Source of the DNA: Hydractinia symbiolongicarpus
Taxonomy: Eukaryota > Cnidaria > Hydrozoa > Anthoathecata > Hydractiniidae
DNA: 64,000 nucleotides
Direction of reading: 5' to 3'
Assembly (NCBI RefSeq): GCF_029227915.1
Contig: NC_079886.1
Span: 15,164,501-15,228,500, forward strand
Below the pieces are notes generated by a model, which had not been told where the DNA came from, did not search any database, and worked only from the letters and a program-made list of their open reading frames with translations. Both the position numbers and the translations under genes were made by a program. This document shows, one piece after another, positions 48,359-60,500 of the stretch (positions within the stretch are counted from its first letter, which is position 1; every line of letters starts with the position of its first letter).

Positions 48359-51300
48359 CTATAGACCAACTGACGTAAGAGATGTTGCGAAATAACGCCG
48401 ACGTCAAATAATGTAACAACTTTAAAAATGATTTCACCACAAAAAAGAAAATGCGACCCCGGGAAAGCAAGACAGTTTGCTGTGGTCACTTTGTTGAAGT
48501 GAGATTACTACCCGATTGCATGGCCAAACTTGGTTATTAATTGCTTCAAGTTGTAGCTACACCCATATCGCGGGAATGTTTAAACGATGGTAGTGATGAC
48601 GTAGATAGCGATCTACTGTGATAATGACAGTGATTTTAACACCGATATTGACAGTGGTACTGATGATGATATTTATGAAGCCTGAAAATAAAAATATTAT
48701 TGAATGTACTGCATATTTTGTATTTATTAATGGGAACGCCTTGACTGCCAGAAGTGATCGGTTATTGATTTCCGCCGGCGAAGGCGGAATCTTTAAAATC
48801 GCCTGGGGAGATAGAGAGACGGATAGGTAGATAGAGACAGTTCAGAGCCCCAGATTTTTTTCTGAGAAGGAGGCTAAAATGAGTTTTAAGCCAATAAGAA
48901 TCCTAACAGTGCAACAAATTGTTTTATTATCCAATGAACAATACTTTTTTAAAGTTTATATGCTATCTAAAGTGTAGCATAATGAAGATCGTCTTATAAT
49001 GCGCATCTTTGTTGTTATTAACGTTTCCTTTTAATAATTACGTCATTTCCCTCTGTACAATTTTGCAAGCACGTAAACTAAAGCTATATTCAGCAGAACT
49101 AATTAATTATTCATGAATTTTAATTTAAAGTGGAACTGTTGAGGCTGAATATTTTTGGTGAAAGATAATGTATTATAGCTATCAAATCGTGACAATTTTT
49201 ATCTTTTTCAGATTATTGCTAATTGGGGAAATCTTTAAGCCGCAGGGCTTCTTGTTATATATTTGTTTTGTTTTTCTGTTTTTTTTGTTTGACACTCATC
49301 GGTTATCATACACATCTGTGGTTTTAGCACCGCGAGTGAGTAGCCTAATACCATTAAAGTTTGTGCGCTAAATTTCAGAAACCACATGGAGCGCACATGT
49401 ACACATAACTCCAAATACACACGTGGTAGATGTTGGTAGATTAAACTTTTAATACACAAGGTATCGACTCCATTTATAATATTTGCCACATCTTGTAATT
49501 GTTTAGGTTTAATCGAAAATGAAAGTTGAACTAAAATGTTCGGGATGAATTTTATAACATCCGAAACAGTCGCCATGTTCAATAAAATAAATTAAATGCA
49601 TAATATTGAACTTCAGCCTCACGAAAATATAATTATAAGGGTGTGGCTTCCTTGATTAGTTTAGTTCATACGGCCACGGGTCAACAAAATTGTTGCGCAA
49701 CTACCCTGCAAAAATTAGCCAATCAGAAAGTAGCAGTTGCATTCCTACGGTGGTTATTCCTGTCTCTCTTTTCTGCGATAACACCACGTATAATGTGATA
49801 AACCGAGTATAACATCATATGGACCGCGTATATCAACAGAAGAGCCTCGTATAATAAGAAAACTGCTTATGTTTGGTAACCAATCACTTATGGCAGTTAA
49901 GACGTTCCATATTCTTTTCCGAGATGTTAACATTTACCAAAGACAGTTTGTAAGACCTTTATTTAAACTTCTATTCGAAAAAATGGTGAAATTTTAGTCC
50001 GAATATTGGACTTAATTATTATTTATCCATCCTTAATATACCATCAAGTATCAATAACAGCTTTATACGAGTTAAATGTCAATAAGTAAGGCATTTTTTA
50101 AATAAAATATGTAAAAAATATATATTTTGCGATTTGGTCTGTAAAATACAGCTACATGATTCCAAAAAATGCAAACATGGTTTCTTTGCATTTTTATATA
50201 CTAATAATTATGAAAGTGCTTTTAACAGAGCAATCGCACGGAATCATAAAGCCCTCACTAAGAGTATATTTCGTAGAAAAGGCAGTGAACAACTAAAAAA
50301 AGAGCAATACAGTTATCCTGTACAACTACACACTCTGTATTCAAAATTTTTTTACAAAAAGGATACGGCAAAAAAATGAAGGCTCTAAAATACCAGCAGT
50401 GTGTGCCTTTGGCAGGTCTACCTCTCTTTTTCTTTCTTCATAGACTCACAATTTTAGTCTGACATTTATAATCAATATTTGCAGAGGGATATTTATTTCC
50501 CAGATATCGATGTCGAAAACATTTAGTGTCGGGATTCCTGACTAGGTGTGTGCGTGTTCTGAAGCAGTTAACTTTGGGGGGAATGCCTGTAAAACAAAGA
50601 CCAGATTCGCTTAAATGATTTGACAATTTCGTTGATAATATGTTATTATTCCATTGACCATATTTTAAAAGCAGCAAAGCAAGTGTGGGTATACATCAGA
50701 ATGAACTGTTGATATATATGAGGTTGTATTAGCTTGTGTATATATCATATATACTGTACTACTATATCATTCCATATCAAACATATCATTGGCACAACCA
50801 TATATATCATTCATGCATCACGTAGTCATCATATATGTATATAAGGCAGACAGACGGACTACGAGCAAAGACTATGTGTATTAACCCTTCCTTAAGATGC
50901 CCTGCGCAACAAAGTAAAAAATAAAATGTATCGCTTTCTATTTCGTGTTTCCGTAGCACGACTCTTTTCTCGCGCACAGACAGAATACGGGTAGAAAAAA
51001 TGCTCGCTCTTTCGCATAAAAAGAACCCAGTAATGCAGATGAATTCGGTTAGTGCGAGAAAGGAAACAAAAGAAAAAACACGTGGCTGTGAAAAGTTGTC
51101 ACGGTAGTAATACATCAATTTTAATAAACAACTGGACTATTTAATTCACAAAATAAAAAGTAAGATATTCAAGTCAAAATTATTAAATTTTTGTGATAAC
51201 TCGGGCAATATATTTTTTTCTCCTGTTCAAGACGACAAGCGAGAAAAAAAATCATACAAATATGAATAATGCTACATACCACTGGAAAATATTAATTTGC

Positions 51301-51510
51301 ACGTAAATAAAACAATGCTAAAAAATCGTGCGTGACACGTTTACAATTATTGATCATACCATGTTGTTGTTCAAACCAAGAAATTTGGAGCGCTTTTCAG
51401 GTATGGTACTTTACTTGGCACAAACAGTTTCTGCAAAATTCTACTCATGGGTTTTAAATAAATAATTTATCCGCCACCAAATTGGCAATTATATGTAACT
51501 TTAGCAATTT
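48359..51510. other. Intergenic region between the CDC14-like and dynein genes
   Basis: No gene could be supported apart from the RecQ-like relic at about 49390-49576. Small ORFs (50134-50379, 50438-50677, 50807-51118) are unrecognised and lack splice context. A palindromic TCCGCCGGCGAAGGCGGA lies near 48770. The CDC14-like promoter would lie just right of 48358, but no TATA-like or other element is convincing. Confidence 0.5.
49390..49576 (-). pseudogene. RecQ-like helicase N-terminal relic lacking the Walker A loop
   Basis: From the Met at 49576 the minus frame reads DVIKFIPNILVQLSFSIKPK, then QLQDVANIINGVDTLCIKSL and IYQHLPRV. This resembles the start of RecQ-type helicases found in cnidarian genomes, where a KQ motif is followed by GKDTL..PTGYGKSLIYQ. 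Here the PTGYG part is absent and TLCI runs straight into KSLIYQ, so ATP binding would be lost. The frame continues to 49235 without further resemblance. It is most likely a decayed fragment. Confidence 0.45.
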
Positions 51511-54500
51511 CTATGTTCTTGAGGGCGAGATTAAATTAGAAGTTAAGCTGGATGTGGGTGACAACGACCTCTCGGATTCACCGACAGTGATAGCGTTAGC
51601 TTGTAGCTCTTGCAGCGTACCTACCAGTCGATTCCATTCTTCAGGTCGAGGAACAGCAAGTTGCTATATAGAAAATTAGAAATTTCTTAACTTAAAAAAC
51701 ATCAGAGGAATCTTTTGTTCGCTAAAATTACTCTTGTACATTTTGTAATGAGTTTTTGGCGCGAAAAAGTTTACACTTGAAAAAGTTATTCAGCATCGAG
51801 GGAAGAAATTAATGCGCAAAATCCTTGAAAGATAAAAAGCGGAATTACCGTTTGACAAGTGGCTTCGAACTCATAAACCAAGAAGACACAGACAATATAT
51901 TAATACTGAGTTATTCCCACATCGTTTAAAACATTAAACATATAGATCTTGTACAAAAGTTGGAGTCGCTCAGAAAATCAGTTCTGTTAATATAAGTTTT
52001 AACCGTGAAGTGTTAATCAGAAAAATGCAATCAAATATTTTGATTTTTCGTACACAAAGTTTGCGATGTAACAAGAGTATATCTTTGTTCCATATCAATT
52101 CCCAGCAGCAGCAGGTACAGAGGACATCTCTTTTATTTATGATTGTACTGCATATTATGTTTTATGAAAGTTTACGTTTGATTAAAACGTATTTTACGAA
52201 GCTTGACATACGTCAAGATACAGCGCACCACTCTATTCATTTCACTTTTTTTTCAAAGAATATTCCTCTGGAAACCTCTTTTTTGGCGATGAGCACAAAA
52301 AGATTTTTTCTAATGGATAACTATCTTTGCAGTAACTACCTTTGCTAAAGTATATTGCTGTATATATCATGAAACACTAGCCAAATATAGTAACATCCGG
52401 TTAACATAGAACGTTAGCAGTTTTGTCTCTTAATTGGGCGACTGTCAGTTAGCTAGAGGTACGTAGTGTGCAACTTGTGTTTCATGCAGTTCTTCTAAAC
52501 ATTTGGTGTTTAAGTATTTTCGGGGCATGGCTTATACTAACAGAACTATAAATATTGGACACGGTAAAAGTTAGTCTAGTCTAGGAGAGAATATGGGAGA
52601 AAATCTTTGTACACATGCAAATTTAGTTAATCGGAACTTGTTTAAAACTAGTTAGATTTCTTCTTAATTTCTACATTCTAACGCATTTTATAATTCCTCA
52701 ATCTTTTCTTCCGCAAAAATGTGACGCCTTGATGTATAAGACAATCAACAAACCTCGCCGACATCATAGATGTATATGCATCCGTCATCATCACCCGCAG
52801 CTAGCTGGTGCCCAGATCCTGCCCATTTGACGCGGTTAATAGCTGCTAACGGTTCAACAGTAACGCTTGTGGTTGGGACCTAAGGGAAATCGGATATCAT
52901 TTTACGTATAGCGAAAACAAATATCCATAAAGTGAAGAAATATTTTGGTTCCTAGCCAGTTTCCCTATCCCTCTCCCTCTTCCAATATCCTTTTTCTTTT
53001 TCGAAAGTTCGTTCATGTGCAAAAAACATGTACAAACTCTATATAATGAAAGTTGTTCAGAATATTACACAACAACAGTTGCATTACCTCAGTGTCATGG
53101 TTGAGATTCCATAAATCCAACTTTCCCATGCCATCAACAGATGCGAAGAGAGCAGGATGAATAGGCGACCACTGAACATCGTACACGTAATCGCCATTGT
53201 CTTCAAATGAATACAGCACTTTTGAACTCTAAAGAGTTATTGGAAGATTCAAATTGGATTAGTGGAAATTAGCTTGAACAATAAGACGTAAGTTTAGAGA
53301 TTTTAAACACGATGTTGCATGTTTTTTTGTATCTCCTTTTGAACTTTTAGAAGCGTAATAGACACAGTATGTAAAATATAAGAACTTACTTTGTTACTCC
53401 ACAACTTGATCGTCCAATCAAATGAGCTGGTTAAAAAAAGGTGGGAAAAATCGATCTAGAAAGAGATAAAAATTATTTTAATTGGTATATTTAAAGAGGA
53501 AACATGCGCATATTTTGCGAATCTTTTATATACAAAAAGAAAGGATTCCAGGTACAGTATTTGTTTAAGTGTCCCTCATAAAGACCTATTTAAACATTTT
53601 AAAATTTTAAAGACTAGAAAAGAAAGAGATCCTACCGCTCCAGGAACAGCGTTATAATCGATTGCTGTAACTGGACCATGGTGACCTTCAAATTGTTCAG
53701 CAATACCAGCTTTACTGAAAATAAAGGAGAGTGGTGAACAGAGACCTTTTTTTAACAATTGTAGTGAAGTTCCTAAATTTCTCATGTCACAGCATACGGA
53801 AGTACCTGACTTTAGCTTTCAATAATTACGGAATTAAAAATATTGACTTGACAGTGTCAATAACGGTGTCATTTATTTCAGACCGATGACAGAGCGCGCA
53901 ATGTTTTTACACGAAAAAAATTCCATCACCCATTTATGAGGAATGTGTTTTTTTGTCACAAACCATCCTTGTTATTTTGAACTCAACCGCGGATTCCATT
54001 GCGTCATCAGTCAGCCAATAAACAAATTCGCATATTTAACGTTCCTGGCAATAGACCTGTTTTCATATTCAATTAGTTCCGCGAAATATGCATGCGAAAA
54101 TGCAGAATAACATGAAAACGAGATTAGTTATGAGCAAATTTTGGGATGTTAGATGTTTACATGCAAGTTTAAAGAATGTATCAACAAAATGTTCACTTTT
54201 ACAGCTTTTATCTGGCAGTTTCACAAAATCGTAGTTAACACAGTTATAAAGAGAGTATTGTTAGTGGTACAGTCGCAAAAATGGAGCGTAACTTTTGGTA
54301 TATATGTTAGGGCAAAACCTAACCTAGCCACGTTTTTAGAGTGATGTAAATACATGTTTTTTACTGTTTCCTAGTAAATTTAGAATTGAAACTTAATATA
54401 CAGTTTACAACGCTCAGTGGCACTTCATATTACTCTGATCAGTTCAAAAAAAAAATAGCTTGGCTACCAGAGCCAGCAGCCAGCAAACTACTAGGCAAAA

Positions 54501-57500
54501 CAGCAAGTAGCTAGCTAAGCTAGCTCCAACCCTGGAAAAAACATATTGTGAATTTTATTTTGAACTCTCCATTCCCCCCAAATCAATGTTGAATATTAAA
54601 TATGTTTGGCTAACGCTAACAGAAGTACTCAAGAAACCTGAAGTACTAGAGATAAGCAACATTGACTTTGGGGGAAGGGGGAGAGGACAGTAAAGAGATT
54701 TTAACATCAAGAATAATGAGGAGGCTGGATTTTCCTATTAACATTTTCACAAGTATTTTTCTAGGGTTGTAGCTATAGCTTCATGAGTATTCAACAAAGA
54801 ATTTTTTCAACATTTGTTGCGTAAAATGATATTTAAAATTAATATTTTCAAACTATTGGCTGTTGTGATTATGTAACTGCCACACTTCCTCCGTCACTAC
54901 TCTCTCTCTCTCTCTTACCAACTGTCAATAATCGTCCATTTGTATCAAGCATTGTGAAGGTTAACCTAAATACTTACATTTTGTAAGTAATACGGATTCA
55001 GCTTATATATCATGAATCTCTATATACAGAAAAAATAAGGTCTTTTTTTAGGTTTTTATCCACAAATAAAAAAAAAATAAATAAATAAATAATATACAAC
55101 TTTTTTCTTATAAGAATGTCTGAATTTCACCTGCAAATGTGCTTCATTTCTCAGTCTCAATGTTCTTAAAAACCAGGTCCTGATGTATTTTGTTTTCTAG
55201 CTTATATATATACATAAAATCTTGAAAATTAATCAGCAGAATTGTTCAAATTGTTTATTCACATTCTTCCATAGTGTTGATTTGTGAAAATATAAAACCA
55301 AGAATTTTATTTTCGACCTCACAAAAAAATTCACATTGATCCTCTCAAGGAAAAATTTGTTTTTAACCGAGCGAAATAACTGGAAAATTTTATTAGCCTG
55401 AAAAAACACCAAGATGGTAACTCTCTGAATATAAAGTTCAAGAATTAGGATATCATCCCTTTTGACAACCTTATATTTTGGAATTTTAAATATTCTTTTT
55501 TACCGAATACAATCTACAATAAAGGCTTAAAATGTGATACAAATAAGCAAGAACATTCCAAAGAAAGTTTAAGTCTAACTTGCCTCACTAACTCAAATTA
55601 GTATTCCAATTCTGAAATCACAAATGTGTAAAATGTGAGTTATAAATAGTTCCAAAACTAAACGGGGTAAGACACCCACAAGGTCAATTACTATTTTAAA
55701 ACCACTGTCAGCTATCCAGCAAAATCACCCATTTTGGTAAACAGCTTCAAATTTTATTTGTTTGTCTCGTTTTCATGTTATTCGGTATTTTGGTATGTAT
55801 ATTCCGCGGAACGAAAATGGGTATGGAAATAGGCCCATTATTTAGATCTTTCACTTGACAGGGTTTTTTATTAGAGACTTATAAAACTTCAACTGTTGAA
55901 CAATTCGTGCCAAATAGCTGCTTGTCGAGAATATCACGAAAACAACTGTTGAACAATTCGTATTTTACGTGTTGCTCTTAGAGTTTCCTCGCATTTGTTT
56001 TTACAGGATGTCTTTTGAACAAAGTTTGATTTATTAGGTTTCTAAAACATTTTCGCATACCTTCCATGACGTAAGGCTGAGTACACAGATCCATCTTCGC
56101 TTCCAACAACAAAATTATTGACGTCACCAGGTAGAAAGGAAGCACTTGTTACAGACACCGCTTTTGAATGAGTGTGCTGTAAATCCATCACGTCCTACAA
56201 CAAAAATTACTTTTTCCCTCAAACTTTCGTTACAATCAGTATCGTTTTCCAAAAAAGGAAAAAAATGTTAAGTATTCCCGTTCTCGTAATAAACATGTGG
56301 TAATGCAGGTCTAAATTAAATTATATTGTCAAGGCAGAACAATAGATCACGCGGATAAGCAAGAATAAACACAAGTAACACAAAGTCATAAAACATGATG
56401 ACCATAAAAATATTTAATTCTAGATATCAGGATATTTTAAGGCAATTTTTTTTTCGGGAGGAAATTGTTAAGATTCCAGGACAAAACAGCTAACCACGCC
56501 ATACTTTTTTCGTAACGATTTGAAAAGATTTGGAGATCTCGATTTGCAACAGTTACAAGCAACATCAATAGTTTCCAGGATAATTCTAAGATATTTTTAA
56601 ATTTTTGTCAAAAATCCAGGGTTCTCAAGGATTTTCCAGGAAAAATTTCTTTTTTCCAGGGTTTTTCAGGACAAATTTCTTTATCCGTAGTCACAAGAAA
56701 TGTAAATTAGCCATAATATACGTTAGTGCATGGACTATTTCCATTAAAATCTTACTTTTTGTTTTTTCCAGATTTTTCCATGAGACTGGTAAAATGTTTT
56801 TACAGTAATTTGATAAAGAAAAATATTATTAAACACTTGCGAACTCATGGTATTTTTGTGTACTAACTTGCGGTTGAGACAACATATCTAAACTCCATGA
56901 ACACATTTTACCATCAGTTGAGAAGCTGATTAAATTGTGTGCGTTTTGCGTGCCCACAACTTCAACGCAGTAGACAGGATGCTAAAAAAAAAATGTTTGT
57001 ATTCTCTCAACACAAAGATTGAGAAGATAACACTCAGCTAATTAAAAGTATTTACAAATTACCAAAACCAGTAAATAATCAGTGAAATATTATATCATAA
57101 TTTATTCTACCTCTTTATAACATGAAGTAATCTTACTGTATGAGCAGCAGCCGACAGTGGTGTCTTTTGGACGGGAGTTCGTTTTCGACTTCTGTTATCC
57201 CACAGAACAATTTGACCAGAGTATGAACCACCCACCAAAAGATTTGGATGAAATTGGGCGAAACAAACAGACATAATTGGCGACTAAAATAACAAAGGAA
57301 ACTATATTTACAACAATGTACTTGGGAATCTATAGATCATTTATATGTTCATATGCAGGGTGTATTGCCACAAAACATGCAAAATATGTAATTTAAAATT
57401 TAACAGTATATCAGAAACAAGGCATGAAAAAGGTGATGATCGATAATTGATCAATGACCGAATGTATAAATACAGAATATAGTATGATGATGTGGAAAAA

Positions 57501-60500
57501 AGGGACACTATGACTTAAATTAAGAATATTCCTCACTACAATGCTATAAACAATAGAGATGGAGAGAATGTTTTTTTGAAAATATACAGAAGGTGATTAG
57601 ATTTGAAAATGATTATTTCAGCGACACAGTGGCTTGCGTCGTGCATCAAATTTTAAATTTGTGACCTAGTTATCCATATTGTATTGGTGGAAGGTTAAGA
57701 GCTGACATTCAGTTTGTATGCAAGCGTTGCAAAGGTGAGATTATAGAAAATGAAGTATTTCCAGCTTCAATTATGCACAACAGTGGCTTGTTAGAGATAG
57801 TTGAGAACTTCTGTTACTTAGGTGATATGTTGGGCAGTGAAGGGGGTGTTGGAAGAAGTGTTACTTGCAGGATAGGTTCTGCTTGGAAAAAGTTCAGAGA
57901 GTTACTTCCTTTGTTGACTAGCAGAGTCTTGTCAATTGAGTTAAAAGGTAGGTTGCATGAGGCCTGTGTAAGAAGTGTTATGTTGTACAGTATTGAGACA
58001 TGGGCAGTGAAGCAGGAAGATCTTGACCATTTAGAAAGGAATGATATGAGAATGGTTAGGTGGATGTGTAACACCAGTCTGAGAGACAGAAAGAGTTCAG
58101 ATGAGCTAAGAAACAGGCTAAGTATCCATAGAATTAAAGATGTTATCCAGATAAGAAGATTGAATTGGCTGGGGCACTTGGAAAGAATGGAGGGGGATAA
58201 TGGGGTAGGATAGTGTAGAGACTTGATAGTTCCTGGGGCAAAGCCCAGAGGCAGACCGAGAAAGACTTGGCAGGAGGTTATAAGGACAGACTTGATACAA
58301 AGGAAGTTGAGTTTAGATCTAACACAGTCTAGATCAGATTGGAAGAGGGTCATTAATATACCCCGTCCAACCCATACTAGCATGGAAAACGCACATTAAG
58401 CCGAGAATGATGATGATGATGATGGAACTACGTATTACAAAAGATTTATCTACCTAAAAAAGTTTAAAATTTTCTTTAAAAAATTTGATCGTGTGGAGAT
58501 ATTTGGAATACCTTCTATCCCACAAACCATTGATAGTTACACAAGTCAGTTCACTTACCTGATTATGAAAGATGTACTCTGGCGTATGCTTATGATACTT
58601 CATATTCCAAATCAAAGCAATCCCATCTGGATCTTGTGGAGAGTCTTCATTTTGATTGTAAGAAGCGACTAAAAGTTCTGAATGCTAAAAATAACGTATT
58701 CAGAACCTTTGATACAGATGCACGAATACATACATCGATACCACAAATGAGCAAAGTCAACAAATTGCTAACAAATGAAAAAAGCTAAAACAGTGCCAAT
58801 AGGCAATTGTTGCTGACAGGTTTATATTATGCAGCCACCGTTGAGTTGAGCCTTAGCATTAGTTTATTTATGCCTAAATATAAACATTGATATGATCATC
58901 ATATAAGCTCTAATGGCTAAAAAACAATTTGAATGAATAATAAGGAAGATTTATTTAAAACACACTTTTAATATAACGCAAATATAACATTCATCTAATG
59001 CATCAATGACAGTCTATTCGAATGCAGTGAGTGTTAAACTATGAGGTTTTAATATCGCCCTTTAATCAAGCGTGAGTGGCATTTATTTACGCATGAACAT
59101 TATAATAAGATGTGATTTAAGGACTTCGCCCAAGCAGCTTGCTTGAGTGATACATTTTTTAACAAACAGCACAATTTCACCTGAACAGACCAATCCATGC
59201 ATGTTACACATCTGTGCTTGGACCATCTTTCATCACAAAACTTGCGATTTAATGCTAATTTTTTTGCAGTCAGCGAATCTCTAAAACAAATAAAATATAT
59301 ACTATATCAAAAATAAAACCAGAAAAATTTCCCACAAGGATTTAAGCACTGAAATGAGATGTAAAGAAAACGACATTAACCTGTTTCGAGCCGAACTTGC
59401 TATGACAACCACAACGAATTGCAAGTACAGAATTAAATTTGCAGCAAAATATCAAAGGCCATATTAAGCCAGATGTAGTTACATATAAAACAAGCATCAA
59501 TTATATCCTATCTACTTGCCTAGTGATATTTGCAAGTGTTGTTTGGTGATTTATACTACAAAATTTATTATACGGTATAATTAATACTATTTTCTGTGTT
59601 TGTGTGTCTGTAAATTGGCCATCCTTTTATAAAACACATTTTTAATAGGCTTGGACCAAATCATGTGATAAAATTTGATTAAAATATTTTGTGAGTTGTG
59701 CGTTATTATAAATTTAGGGAAAATTATTGATTGTCAATAAAAGTTTGTTGTCACAGTTTTAAACCACAATGAAGGTATTTTCTTTGTTATAAACGAGTGC
59801 ATAGGAAAGTGTCAAATAACATTGGCATTATTATTTTTCCTGGCTTTCTAATAAAATTAACAAATCATTTTTTGATTAAAAAAATATTTCATAAGAAGTT
59901 AGGTAATTTCTTCACACACATATTTAGTTTTAATTTTTAATAAAAAAGCTTTAATATTTTTTTTTTATACTGCGCATAATCTAAATAGTTTGGTTTAAGA
60001 TCATGTCCCTCTGTGCCCTGGAACCAATTACATTGCATGTCCATTTAAAATATTACAAAAAATATGATCAAAATAATAACTAACCCTTCTCCTTCATCAG
60101 TGGCAGCACCATAATCGAATGCGAAGTCTTCCTCGTAAATTGCTTTCTCAATAATACGGGCAGCATGATCGAAAAAGTGGACAAAATCTTGGGAGTGTAT
60201 AATTTTATTACGAGCCTCTTCACTAAGTTCCACCATTTTCGGAGCTAAAGCAAAAGTAATGACCATGGAACAAATACTACTACAACATAAAAGATAGCAT
60301 TGTACAATTTGGTGTGGTTGTGTCAACAATAGATAATCCCAAAACTCCTTCTGTGAATGTTAAAACATATTTCCAGTTTTTTATTAAATTAGAAATATGT
60401 TTACATTTATGTTTATTTTTATTAAGCTTTTAAAATTCGAAACAAAATTTTCAACATACTTAGTTACTAAGGGTTAATTTCAGACTATGAATCCATATTT

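Noticed and set aside
49138-49615. Possible inverted termini GTTGAGGCTGAATATT / TTCAGCCTCACG around the RecQ-like relic
   Set aside because: The match is short and gapped, with no target duplication; too weak to call an element.
50134-50379. 81-codon ORF between the phosphatase and dynein genes
   Set aside because: No recognisable domain, start context or splice partner.
57814-58383. 189-codon minus-strand ORF
   Set aside because: It is the antisense shadow of the LINE coding region.
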